Notes under the pieces: model-generated
Database searches by the model: none
What the model was told of the DNA's origin: nothing
Seen by the model: only the letters and a program-made list of their open reading frames with translations
Position numbers and translations under genes: made by a program
Origin: Bacteroidales bacterium
GTDB lineage: Bacteria > Bacteroidota > Bacteroidia > Bacteroidales > UBA932
Assembly (NCBI GenBank): GCA_017464245.1
Contig: JAFUDV010000037.1
Span: 1 to 32,438, forward strand
Length of the DNA stretch: 32,438 bases
Direction of reading: 5' to 3'
In this document: positions 1 through 7,708 of the stretch, piece after piece
Position numbering within the stretch: position 1 is the first letter of the stretch
How the letters are laid out: the number at the start of each line of letters is the position of its first letter

Positions 1-138
1 CACGGCTACATCAACCATGGTAACGGCGCGTACATCGGCAACAGCAAGGCCGTCATCGACGTGATGAAGAAGCCCTGGTTCACGGAGGCCGAGGGATATA
101 CCCTGGAAACCGTCTATAATTCGGCGCCCAAGTTCTGA
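1..138 (+). CDS. C-terminal end of an unidentified protein (5' truncated by window edge)
   Basis: An open frame enters from the left edge and ends at TGA 136-138, giving 45 residues that finish in NSAPKF. Codon use (G/C in third position) matches the neighbours, and only 4 bases separate its stop from the GH5 start at 143, so it is probably the upstream gene of the same operon. The fragment (includes HGYINHGNGAYIG and KKPWFTEAEGYT) is too short for me to assign a family. A secreted or surface protein of the same PUL is plausible from position alone, but no function is claimed. Confidence 0.7.
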   Translation, partial: HGYINHGNGAYIGNSKAVIDVMKKPWFTEAEGYTLETVYNSAPKF

Positions 139-142
139 TCCC

Positions 143-1429
143 ATGAAGCGCCTCCTGCTTGTCGTGCCCATCCTGCTTGCTTTGGCCGCTTGCGACAGCG
201 ATCCCCTTCGCCGGGAGCCGCTGGAGCCGGTGACGCCCCAGGATCCGACGGTCGTGCCGCCGGTCACGCCCACGGATCCGGATAAACCGGCGGAGTGGGA
301 GGATGCCGCGACGGCCGTCCGCAACATGTGCGCCGGGTGGAACCTGGGGAATTCGCTGGTTGCCAACAGCGGGGACCTGGACAACATGTGGATCGAGGCC
401 TATTCGGACCGGAAGCCCGCGACCTATGAGACGGCGTGGGGGCAGCCCGTCACGACCCGGGCGCTTTTCCATATGTTCAAGGAGGCCGGTTTCAACGCCA
501 TCCGCATCCCCGTGACCTGGTATCCGCATATGGGAAAGGTTACGGTGACGACCTATCATGCCGACGACGGCGAGTGGCGGGGCCGGTGGAATCCTTCCAC
601 CTGGACGGGCTACGACATCGACCCGGCCTGGATGGCCCGGGTGAAGGAGGTCGTGGACTATGTCATCGACGAAGGCATGTATTGCATCCTGAATGTCCAC
701 CACGACACCGGTGCGGCCTCGACGGCCTGGCTTGTAGCCGACGAGGCCGGTTACAAGGCGGCGGAGGCTCGTTATCAGGCGCTCTGGCAGCAGATTGCCG
801 ATACGTTCAAAGACTACGGCGAAAAGCTGCTGTTCGAGTCCTACAACGAAATGCTGGACCCGTATGATTCGTGGTGCTTCGCCTCGTTCGCCACGCCGGC
901 GCGCTATGACGCCGCGGTGGCCGCATCGGCCTACCAGGGCATCAACAGCTATGCAAAACTCTTCGTGGAGACGGTGCGTGCGAGCGGCGGGAACAATGCG
1001 GTCCGGAACCTGGTCGTGAACACCTACGGCGCCTGCAGCGGGGACGGGACCTGGAACAACCATCTGAAGGATCCGCTTTCCTCCCTGGTCCTTCCCGAGG
1101 AGCCCGGCCACATCGCCGTGGAGGTCCACAGTTACTGGGAGGCCGTCAAGTTCGAGGAACAGAAGGCCGACATCGACCGGCTCTTCTCCAACCTGGACCA
1201 GTATCTGGTCCGCCGCCTGGGCGTTCCCGTGATCATCGGGGAATGGGGCGGCGGAGAGGCTACGGACGGGGAAACCGCCCGATTTGCCGGTTATTTCTCC
1301 CAGAAAGCCCATGACACCGGCATCGCCGCCCTGATGTGGATGGGGCTGTCGAGCGAAGCGGACCGGGCCGTCCCGGCCTGGACCATGCCCCTGACCAAGG
1401 ACGCCATCCTGAAACCTTACCTGCAATAA
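143..1429 (+). CDS. GH5 endo-beta-glycanase lipoprotein (GH5_4-like; glucomannanase/glucanase)
   Basis: 428 residues. A lipoprotein signal ends in LLALAAC (Cys17), then a Pro-rich linker (about 28-50), then a GH5 TIM barrel. The GWNLGNS motif (about 65-71) is typical of the GH5_4/GH5_2 side of the family rather than of GH5_7 mannanases. Acid/base is Glu236 (FESYNEM), nucleophile is Glu367 (VIIGEWGG), and His329 lies in the VEVHSYW strand. The family cuts internal beta-1,4 links in glucans, xyloglucan or glucomannan; next to GH26 and GH130 genes, glucomannan is the best guess. Lipidation and the linker suggest it sits on the cell surface. The start is chosen for the signal peptide. It is followed by GH26 after 10 bases, so the two are likely co-transcribed. 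Exact substrate is inference. Confidence 0.9.
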   Translation: MKRLLLVVPILLALAACDSDPLRREPLEPVTPQDPTVVPPVTPTDPDKPAEWEDAATAVRNMCAGWNLGNSLVANSGDLDNMWIEAYSDRKPATYETAWGQPVTTRALFHMFKEAGFNAIRIPVTWYPHMGKVTVTTYHADDGEWRGRWNPSTWTGYDIDPAWMARVKEVVDYVIDEGMYCILNVHHDTGAASTAWLVADEAGYKAAEARYQALWQQIADTFKDYGEKLLFESYNEMLDPYDSWCFASFATPARYDAAVAASAYQGINSYAKLFVETVRASGGNNAVRNLVVNTYGACSGDGTWNNHLKDPLSSLVLPEEPGHIAVEVHSYWEAVKFEEQKADIDRLFSNLDQYLVRRLGVPVIIGEWGGGEATDGETARFAGYFSQKAHDTGIAALMWMGLSSEADRAVPAWTMPLTKDAILKPYLQ

Positions 1430-1439
1430 TCCATTGACC

Positions 1440-2540
1440 ATGAATAAACTGATACCCATGCTACTGACCGCTGCGGCCCTCGCATCCTGCTCTTCCGGCG
1501 ACAAGAAGCCGGTGGAGACGCCCAAGGACCGGCTGGTCCATGACCTGTTCTCCCATGTGGAAAAGGGAGAAATCCTCTACGGCCACCAGGATGACTTGTC
1601 CTACGGCCATGCCTGGAAAGTGGAGGACTGGGAGAATGACGACCTCTCCCGCTCCGACGTGAAAGCCGTGACGGGCATGTATCCCGCTATCGTGGGCTTC
1701 GACCTCGGCGGCATCGAAATGGGGAACAAGGCCAACCTGGACAGCGTCGATTTCGCCCTGATGCGGAAGGCGGTCCTCACGCACGCGAAGCGCGGCGGCA
1801 TCGTCACGTTCTCCTGGCATCCCCGGAATCCGCTTACGGGCGGTGACGCCTGGGATGTCTCCTCCGACCAGGTTGTGAAATCCATCCTGGAAGGCGGTGA
1901 ACTCCATGACCTGTTCATGGACAAGTGGCTGAAAAACCTCGGCGACTTCCTGGAAAGCCTGGAAGGGACCCCGGTCATCTTCCGGCCCTGGCACGAGAAC
2001 GTGGGCAGTTGGTTCTGGTGGGGTGGGAAACTCTGCACCGAGCAGCAGTACAAGGAACTGTACCGAACCACCTGGACCTATCTCGTGAAGGCCCGCGGAC
2101 TGACCAACATCCTGTGGTGCTATTCCCCGAACAGCAACATCTCCGTGGAGGAGTATATGGGCCGCTATCCCGGCGACGAGTTCGTGGACATGCTGGGCCT
2201 CGACCATTACGAGTATGTGGGCGAAGAAGGCCTCGAGGAGGCCGGCGTCCGTTTTGCGGAAGAGCTCAAGCGCTCCCTTACCTACATCAACCGGGTCGCG
2301 ACGGAGCATCACAAGCTCATGTGCCTCTCCGAAACCGGCCTGGAGAGCCTTCCGGACCCGGATTGGTGGACGAAGGTCCTGTATCCTGCCATGGCGGACT
2401 TCCCGGTTGCCTATGTCCTCACCTGGCGCAATGCGCACGATAAGCCGGAGCATTTCTACGCCCCCTGGGAGGGCTTTGCGAACGCCCCGGATTTCCAGGC
2501 CTTCAGCGCCCTGGACGATATCGTTTTCCTGAATCCTTAA
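1440..2540 (+). CDS. GH26 beta-mannanase lipoprotein (ManA-like)
   Basis: 366 residues from the ATG at 1440. A TTG six bases upstream would only add two residues ahead of the signal peptide. Lipobox ALASC (Cys17). The GH26 barrel is complete: GHQDDLSYG near residue 49, acid/base Glu186 in FRPWHEN followed by SWFWWG, and nucleophile Glu298 in CLSETG. GH26 enzymes hydrolyse beta-1,4-mannan; in Bacteroides fragilis the ManA homologue releases mannobiose and sits beside a mannosylglucose phosphorylase and a symporter, exactly as here (GH130 follows after 12 bases, symporter next). It has no extra domain, unlike the second GH26 at 11325. Endo versus mannobiose-releasing action cannot be read from sequence alone. 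Confidence 0.95.
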   Translation: MNKLIPMLLTAAALASCSSGDKKPVETPKDRLVHDLFSHVEKGEILYGHQDDLSYGHAWKVEDWENDDLSRSDVKAVTGMYPAIVGFDLGGIEMGNKANLDSVDFALMRKAVLTHAKRGGIVTFSWHPRNPLTGGDAWDVSSDQVVKSILEGGELHDLFMDKWLKNLGDFLESLEGTPVIFRPWHENVGSWFWWGGKLCTEQQYKELYRTTWTYLVKARGLTNILWCYSPNSNISVEEYMGRYPGDEFVDMLGLDHYEYVGEEGLEEAGVRFAEELKRSLTYINRVATEHHKLMCLSETGLESLPDPDWWTKVLYPAMADFPVAYVLTWRNAHDKPEHFYAPWEGFANAPDFQAFSALDDIVFLNP

Positions 2541-2552
2541 AACCTGACCGAT

Positions 2553-3713
2553 ATGACTTTCAACGAGAGGCTGGTTGAACTCAATTACAACCACGAGCAG
2601 CTTCTTTCCCGTCCCAACGAACCCATTCTGGGCAACGGTGTTTATGAACGGTACAAATATCCCATCGTGACGGCGGAGCACGCCCCGCTTTTCTGGCGCT
2701 ATGACCTGGATGAAGCGACGAACCCTTACCTGATGGAGCGTTTCGGCATCCATGCGACGCTGAACAGCGGCGCCATCAAGTGGAACGGCAAGTATGTGCT
2801 GGTCGTCCGCGTGGAAGGTGCCGACCGGAAGTCCTTCTTCGCCGTGGCGGAAAGTCCGAACGGGGTGGACAACTTCCGATTCTGGGACCGTCCGATCACG
2901 ATGCCGGAGTACGGAGAACCGGCGACGAATGTCTATGACATGCGCCTGACGGCCCACGAGGACGGCTGGATCTACGGGATCTTCTGCGTGGAACGGAAGG
3001 ATCCGGACGCCGCCCCCGGCGACCTGTCTTCTGCGGTTGCGGCGGCGGGCATCGCCCGGACGAAGGACCTCGTGAACTGGGAGCGCCTTCCGGACCTCCA
3101 GTCCAAGAGCCAGCAGCGTAACGTCGTTCTGCATCCCGAGTTCGTGGACGGGAAATATGCCCTGTACACGCGTCCGCAGGACGGTTTCATCGACGCGGGA
3201 AGCGGCGGCGGCATCGGCTGGGCGCTCGTGGATTCGATGGAGCATGCGGTCGTTCAGGAGGAGAAAATCATCAATCTCCGTTACTACCACACCATCAAGG
3301 AAGTCAAGAACGGCGAAGGTCCGCACCCGATCAAGACCCCGCAGGGCTGGCTGCACCTGGCCCATGGCGTCCGCGGCTGCGCGAGCGGCCTCCGCTATGT
3401 CCTGTACATGTACATGACGGCCCTGGACGACCCCACCCGCGTGATTGCGGAACCGGCCGGCTTCTTCATGGCCCCGGAAGGGGAGGAGTACATCGGCGAC
3501 GTGATGAACGTACTCTTCGCCAACGGCTGGATTGCCGATGAGGACGGGAAGGTGTTCATCTACTACGCTTCCTCCGACACCCGGATGCACGTGGCTACCT
3601 CCACGGTGGACCGCCTGGTGGACTACTGCCTGCATACGGCTCCGGACGGCTTGCGGACGGGACTCTCCGTGGTGACCCTGAACCGGCTCATCGACAAGAA
3701 TCTCAGAAAATAG
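2553..3713 (+). CDS. mgp: GH130_1 4-O-beta-D-mannosyl-D-glucose phosphorylase
   Basis: 386 residues, no signal peptide, so cytoplasmic. Long stretches match what I remember of Bacteroides fragilis Mgp, for example FFAVAESPNG, NVYDMRLTAHEDGW, SQQRNVVLHPEF and GEGPHPIKTPQGW, and the length is nearly the same. Asp129 in VYDMRLT is the expected catalytic acid. The enzyme phosphorolyses mannosyl-beta-1,4-glucose to alpha-mannose-1-phosphate and glucose. In the known pathway its substrate is made from mannobiose by a cellobiose 2-epimerase, and no such gene is visible in this window. It may also use mannosylglucose released directly from glucomannan. It lies between the GH26 (12 bases upstream) and a sugar symporter (30 bases downstream). 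Confidence 0.96.
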   Translation: MTFNERLVELNYNHEQLLSRPNEPILGNGVYERYKYPIVTAEHAPLFWRYDLDEATNPYLMERFGIHATLNSGAIKWNGKYVLVVRVEGADRKSFFAVAESPNGVDNFRFWDRPITMPEYGEPATNVYDMRLTAHEDGWIYGIFCVERKDPDAAPGDLSSAVAAAGIARTKDLVNWERLPDLQSKSQQRNVVLHPEFVDGKYALYTRPQDGFIDAGSGGGIGWALVDSMEHAVVQEEKIINLRYYHTIKEVKNGEGPHPIKTPQGWLHLAHGVRGCASGLRYVLYMYMTALDDPTRVIAEPAGFFMAPEGEEYIGDVMNVLFANGWIADEDGKVFIYYASSDTRMHVATSTVDRLVDYCLHTAPDGLRTGLSVVTLNRLIDKNLRK

Positions 3714-3715
3714 TG

Positions 3716-3723
3716 TATATTTG
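3716..3723 (+). promoter_or_regulatory. Candidate Bacteroidota -7 element ahead of the symporter gene
   Basis: TATATTTG fits the TAnnTTTG -7 consensus of Bacteroidota. It sits just after the mgp stop and 20 bases before the ATG at 3744, in an AT-rich 30-base gap between GC-rich genes. I see no TTG at the usual -33 distance, and the implied leader would be only about 14 bases, so this would be a secondary promoter within the operon at best. Confidence 0.4.
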
Positions 3724-3743
3724 TAGGAAATAACACTTTCGCT

Positions 3744-5087
3744 ATGGCCAAACTCTCCGAAAAAATCGGATATGCCCTGGGCGATGCCGCTGCCGGCGGC
3801 ATTACCTGGAAGGTTATGTCCATCGCATTCCCGCTGTTCTTCACGAACGTTTTCGGCTTGACGGTCGCCGACACCGCCACCTTGATGCTGGTCGCCCGCC
3901 TGTTCGACGTGGTCACCGACCCGCTGATGGGCGCGCTCGCCGACCGGACACAGTCCAAGTGGGGTACCTACCGTCCCTGGCTCATCTTCGGCGCCATTCC
4001 GCTGGGCATCGTCTTCGCCCTGCTGCTGTACACGCCGGACTTCGGTCCCGTGGGCAAGCGGATCTGGGCCTATTCGCTGTATCTGCTGATGATGGCGGTC
4101 TATACGGCCGTGAACGTGCCCTACGGCTCGCTCCTGGGCGTCATGACGGACGATGACAACGAGAAGAACGAGTTCTCCTCCTACCGGATGGTGGGCGCCT
4201 ATGCCATGGGCTTCGTCACCCTGCTCTCCTTCCCGTACCTGCAGAAGATGGTGGGCGGAAGCGAGGCGCACCAGTACGCCACCCTGGGCGTCATCCTGGG
4301 CGCGCTGGCGGCCCTGGGCACCCTGGCCTGCGGCCTGCTCACGAAGGAACGGCTCAAGCCCATCCGCGCGGAAAAGTTCTCCTTCAAGCCTTTTGCCGAC
4401 CTGTTCCGGAACCGGCCGTGGATCATCCTCACGCTCATCGGCATCTGCACGAACTTCTTCAACGGATTCCGCTATGCCGTCGCGGGTTACCTGCTGGAAT
4501 ACTGCCTGCACGGGGATGTGACCGTCTCCGGCCTCATCATCAACTACACCGTGTTTATGACCTTCGGTGAGGTGACCTGCATGATCTTCGGCGGCCTGTC
4601 CCCGAAGTTCACCAAGTGGGTGGGCTCCAAGCGCAAGGCCTTCGTATGGTCGGCCATCATCTGCGCCGTGACCTCCATCGCCTTCTTCTTCATCCCGATG
4701 GACCCGAAGTACATCTGGCTGATGATCGTGATGGTCATCCTGACTTCCATCGGCATCGGCTTCTATTCCCCGCTGCTGTGGTCCATGTACGCCGACGTGG
4801 CGGACTACGCCACCGAGAAGAACGGCACATCCTCCACGGGCCTCATCTTCTCCTCCGGTACCATGGCCCAGAAGTTCGGCTCGGCCATATCCGGCGCCCT
4901 GGTGGCCCTTCTGCTCGGCATCGCCGGCTTCGTCTCCGGCACCGACCCGGCCACCGGCCAGACGGTCGTCACCATCACCAACGAGGCCTCCGTCCAGCAC
5001 ATGATCTGGGCCCTGTTCTCCCTCTTCCCGGCGGCCATCGCCCTCCTCATCGTCCTGCTGATGCGGTTCTATCCGATCAAGAAATAA
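3744..5087 (+). CDS. GPH-family (MFS) glycoside-cation symporter, mannobiose/mannosylglucose uptake
   Basis: 447 residues with about 12 hydrophobic segments and no cleavable signal; inner membrane. The GPH signature is clear near residues 55-80 (DVVTDPLMGALADRT followed by KWGTYRPW). A second family-typical stretch, FYSPLLWSMYADVADY, precedes the last helices. GPH symporters couple disaccharide uptake to H+ or Na+. The B. fragilis mannan cluster has a symporter of this kind next to ManA and Mgp, so mannobiose and mannosylglucose are the likely cargo (inference from context). It is the last gene of block 1 and ends directly at a terminator hairpin. Confidence 0.92.
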   Translation: MAKLSEKIGYALGDAAAGGITWKVMSIAFPLFFTNVFGLTVADTATLMLVARLFDVVTDPLMGALADRTQSKWGTYRPWLIFGAIPLGIVFALLLYTPDFGPVGKRIWAYSLYLLMMAVYTAVNVPYGSLLGVMTDDDNEKNEFSSYRMVGAYAMGFVTLLSFPYLQKMVGGSEAHQYATLGVILGALAALGTLACGLLTKERLKPIRAEKFSFKPFADLFRNRPWIILTLIGICTNFFNGFRYAVAGYLLEYCLHGDVTVSGLIINYTVFMTFGEVTCMIFGGLSPKFTKWVGSKRKAFVWSAIICAVTSIAFFFIPMDPKYIWLMIVMVILTSIGIGFYSPLLWSMYADVADYATEKNGTSSTGLIFSSGTMAQKFGSAISGALVALLLGIAGFVSGTDPATGQTVVTITNEASVQHMIWALFSLFPAAIALLIVLLMRFYPIKK

Positions 5088-5093
5088 ATGAAA

Positions 5094-5124
5094 GAATCCC
5101 GGCTGCGAGGCCGGGATTCCTTTT
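5094..5124. terminator. Bidirectional intrinsic terminator between convergent genes
   Basis: A perfect 10-bp stem GAATCCCGGC (5094-5103) / GCCGGGATTC (5110-5119) encloses a 6-base loop and is followed by CTTTT on the + strand. On the - strand the same hairpin is followed by CTTTCATTT. It lies 6 bases past the symporter stop, and its + strand T-run touches the stop of the regulator, so it can end transcription from both sides. Confidence 0.9.
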
Positions 5125-5983
5125 AGTATTTGATCAGCATCTGGCTGATGAACTTGCGGTATTCGATGGGCGCCATGCCTTTCTTCTTCCGGAAGATGCG
5201 GATGAAATTGGACTTGTTGTTGAAACCGCAGTCGTAGCAGATTTCCGAGGCGCTGAGGGTGGTTTCGGCAAGGAGGGTGCAGGCCTTGGCGACGCGCTGG
5301 TTGTTCACATAGTTGATATAGGACATGCCCGTGCGTTTCTTGAAGAAGTGGGAGAAGGCCGAGTCGGACATGTTCACGAGAGCGGCCACTTCGCTGAGAC
5401 TCAGTTCCTTGTCCAGGTTCTTGTCGATGTGCTCGCACACTTTGGATATGCGGCGGCTCTTCGCGTTGGCGCCGAGTTCCTGCTCGTACAGGTTGGTGAC
5501 CAGCCGTTTCCGGTTCGCGTTGGCCATGAGGTTCAGGATGCCGAGGAAAGTCGTGACCGACTGGAAACCCTGCATCCGGGTCAGGGCGACGATCTGTTCC
5601 TTGATGGCGGCCTGCTCCGGCCCTTCGAAACTGAGCCCGTGGACGGAATCCTGGAGCAGTTGCCGGATCGGGGCGAAAATCCGCTTGGAGACCATCGGGT
5701 AGGTGAGCATGTCGGCCGAGAACTGGATGGTGATCACGTGGTTGGTCTCCGCTTCGGATTTCCAGGCATGGGGCAGGGAAGGCCCGACCATGACCAGGTC
5801 CGACCGGCCGAAGGTTTCCTCGGAATCTCCGACTACCCGTGTTCCCGTGCAGTCCATGACCAGGTTGATCTCGTATTCCGGGTGATAATGGACCGGATAG
5901 TCGAACTTGGCATTGGGGTGGTTGAGGATGATGAAGAGGTCATCCTTGTTGATGGGGACGATTTCCTGCTGGAACTCACTCAT
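5123..5983 (-). CDS. AraC-family transcriptional regulator
   Basis: 286 residues from the ATG at 5981-5983. The open frame continues 35 residues further upstream, but that part reads through the promoter region and looks non-protein-like. The N-terminal half is a cupin sensor (HYHPEYE at about 32-38, then GRSDLVMVGPSLPHAW). The C-terminal part (about 183-280) holds the two helix-turn-helix units, with LSLSEVAALVNMSDSAFSHF and later EICYDCGFNNKSNFIRIFRK, then GMAPIEYRK. It is soluble and cytoplasmic, so it probably senses an imported mannoside rather than extracellular glycan. It is divergent from the block 2 operon and convergent with block 1, the expected place for a local activator of this locus. 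Ligand and targets are inference. Confidence 0.93.
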   Translation of the reverse strand: MSEFQQEIVPINKDDLFIILNHPNAKFDYPVHYHPEYEINLVMDCTGTRVVGDSEETFGRSDLVMVGPSLPHAWKSEAETNHVITIQFSADMLTYPMVSKRIFAPIRQLLQDSVHGLSFEGPEQAAIKEQIVALTRMQGFQSVTTFLGILNLMANANRKRLVTNLYEQELGANAKSRRISKVCEHIDKNLDKELSLSEVAALVNMSDSAFSHFFKKRTGMSYINYVNNQRVAKACTLLAETTLSASEICYDCGFNNKSNFIRIFRKKKGMAPIEYRKFISQMLIKY

Positions 5984-5999
5984 GGTGCTGTGGTTTGTA

Positions 6000-6007
6000 C
6001 AAAGGTA
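6000..6007 (-). promoter_or_regulatory. Candidate -7 element of the araC-type gene
   Basis: On the - strand the sequence reads TACCTTTG, an exact fit to TAnnTTTG, 16 bases ahead of the ATG at 5983. The leader would be about ten bases. No clear -33 TTG is visible at the right spacing. Confidence 0.5.
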
Positions 6008-6038
6008 GCAAGAATTCGGAAAAGAGAACCGGCTTTTC

Positions 6039-6056
6039 AAAAAAGTACACTTTTTT
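6039..6056. promoter_or_regulatory. Inverted repeat, candidate operator in the divergent promoter region
   Basis: AAAAAAGT (6039-6046), spacer AC, ACTTTTTT (6049-6056): a perfect 8-bp inverted repeat lying between the two divergent -7 elements (6000-6007 and 6093-6100). A weaker arm pair, GAAAAG (6019-6024) and CTTTTC (6033-6038), lies alongside. The centre is about 45 bases upstream of the block 2 -7 element. It could be a regulator site or simply an intrinsically bent A/T tract. Confidence 0.4.
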
Positions 6057-6092
6057 AACCGATATATACAACCAACCGTCCGTCGCATGCGC

Positions 6093-6100
6093 TATCTTTG
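6093..6100 (+). promoter_or_regulatory. Candidate -7 element of the block 2 operon
   Basis: TATCTTTG matches TAnnTTTG exactly, 24 bases before the ATG at 6125, giving a likely leader of about 19 bases. No TTG is present about 20 bases upstream, which would fit a promoter that needs an activator such as the adjacent AraC-type protein. Confidence 0.6.
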
Positions 6101-6124
6101 CGTTACCACAGAAACTAAAGCGCC

Positions 6125-7705
6125 ATGGAGTCCATTGCTATCGGTTGGGTCGATGTCGCCATCATCGTCCTGTATCTTGTCTTTATCGTCTGGTGGGGAC
6201 TTCGCCACGGCAGGAGCGGGGATGCCGGATCGTATTTCCTGGCCGGAAGGTCCATGCCCTGGTGGGTGGTGGGGCTTTCCCTGTTCGCGGCCAGCATCTC
6301 CTCCACGACCCTGATCGGCCAGTGCGGGGATGCCTACGACACCGGCATCGCCGTGTTCAATTACAACCTGACCGGCGTCGTGGTCATGGTGCTGTTCGCC
6401 ACGTTCCTGCTGCCCCTTTACCTGAAGTCCCGGATATTCACCATTCCTGAGTTCCTCCAGAAACGTTTCGACAGGCGGTCCCGTTACTATTTTTCCGCCA
6501 TCTGCATCATCGGCAACATCTTCCTGGACGCGGCCGGGGCCCTGTATGCCGCGGCGCTCATCATCAAACTGGTGTTCCCGCAGGCGGACCTGCATCTGAT
6601 TATCCTCATCTTCGCCCTGCTCGCCGCTTCCTATACCATTCCCGGCGGCCTGTCGTCGGCCATCAACGCGGAACTGATCCAGGCGCTCATCCTGATCGTC
6701 GGCTCCGTGATCCTGACCGTGGCCTGTTTCGCCCGGGGAGGTGGGGAGTACCTCTCCGGCCTGCTCGCTTCCGGCGACCTTTCCATGAAACTGATCAGGC
6801 CCCTTGACGATCCGGCGACCCCGTGGCTGGGCCTCATCGTGGGCATGCCCGTTTCCGGCATCTATTTCTGGGCCAACAACCAGACGCTTGTCCAGCGGGT
6901 GCTCAGTGCCAGGAGTGTGGACGAAGGACGGAAAGGGGTCATGCTCGCCGGCTTCCTGACGCTGCTCACCCTCGTGATCATCGTTTTCCCCGGCGTCATC
7001 GCCCGGAACCTGTTCCCCGGAATCGAACGCCCCGACATGATCTATCCGACCCTGGTGCTGAAACTGTTGCCCACCGGCCTGCTGGGCATCATGCTGTCGG
7101 CCCTGCTGGCCGCCCTGACCTCCACCATCAGCGCCATCCTCAATGCTACGGCCACCTTGTTCACCATGGATTTCTATGCCCAGGCCCGGCCCGGGGCGGA
7201 TTCCCGGAAACTGGTTGTCGTAGGGAAGGTTACGGCGCTCGTGGTTATCGTGATCGCGGCCCTGTGGGCTCCCAATATCGGCAGGTTCGGATCCCTGCTG
7301 AAATACTACCAGGAGATGCTTTCGTACATCGCACCGCCGGTCGTGGCCGCCTTCCTGATGGGCATGTTCTCCAAACGGGCCAACGGGAGCGGCGCCTTCA
7401 TCGGCCTGCTTTCGGGACTCGGGATGGCGGTGGTCATGCTGCTGTGGCGGCACCGGATCTTCGGCGACCTGCATTTCCTGCTGATCATTCCCATCCTGCT
7501 CGTCTTCAGCATGGCCGTCATCGGACTTTCGTCCCTGGCGTTCCCGCGTCCGACCGCTGACCAACTCCGGGATACGACCTTTTCCCTCAGGGATTTCCGT
7601 GCGGAAGGCGCCGCTCTCCGCAAAGGACCTTTCTATCAGAATTATCGCTTCTGGGCCGGTTGCCTCCTCGCCGCCTGCGCCCTTATCCTCATCCTTTTCC
7701 AGTAG
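6125..7705 (+). CDS. SSS-family sodium:solute symporter
   Basis: 526 residues with about 13 hydrophobic segments; inner membrane. Family hallmarks are YFLAGRSMPWWVVGLSLFAA near residue 38 and the helix with YTIPGGLSSAINAELIQ near residue 172, where SSS proteins usually carry a GG-x-x-x-(V/I)-x-x-(D/E)-x-(I/L)-Q pattern. SSS carriers move sugars, sialic acid or other organic solutes with Na+. Its stop lies 3 bases before the second GH130 gene, so the pair probably works as an import-plus-phosphorolysis unit for manno-oligosaccharides, parallel to the GPH-Mgp pair of block 1. It is the first gene after the divergent promoter. The cargo is inferred from position only. Confidence 0.9.
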   Translation: MESIAIGWVDVAIIVLYLVFIVWWGLRHGRSGDAGSYFLAGRSMPWWVVGLSLFAASISSTTLIGQCGDAYDTGIAVFNYNLTGVVVMVLFATFLLPLYLKSRIFTIPEFLQKRFDRRSRYYFSAICIIGNIFLDAAGALYAAALIIKLVFPQADLHLIILIFALLAASYTIPGGLSSAINAELIQALILIVGSVILTVACFARGGGEYLSGLLASGDLSMKLIRPLDDPATPWLGLIVGMPVSGIYFWANNQTLVQRVLSARSVDEGRKGVMLAGFLTLLTLVIIVFPGVIARNLFPGIERPDMIYPTLVLKLLPTGLLGIMLSALLAALTSTISAILNATATLFTMDFYAQARPGADSRKLVVVGKVTALVVIVIAALWAPNIGRFGSLLKYYQEMLSYIAPPVVAAFLMGMFSKRANGSGAFIGLLSGLGMAVVMLLWRHRIFGDLHFLLIIPILLVFSMAVIGLSSLAFPRPTADQLRDTTFSLRDFRAEGAALRKGPFYQNYRFWAGCLLAACALILILFQ

Positions 7706-7708
7706 GTT

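Noticed and set aside
1461-5438. Stop-free - strand frame of about 4 kb across GH26, mgp and the symporter
   Set aside because: Same codon-bias effect; it also runs into the AraC gene in another frame and has no signal peptide or motif.
4616-6058. + strand frame spanning the symporter end, terminator and antisense of the regulator
   Set aside because: It crosses the intrinsic terminator and overlaps two well-supported genes; the product is low-complexity His/Arg/Gly/Asp sequence.
5984-6088. 35-residue N-terminal extension of the AraC-type regulator
   Set aside because: It reads through the promoter region and the A/T inverted repeat; residues are basic and Cys-rich, unlike an AraC N-terminus. 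The ATG at 5983 begins a normal cupin domain.
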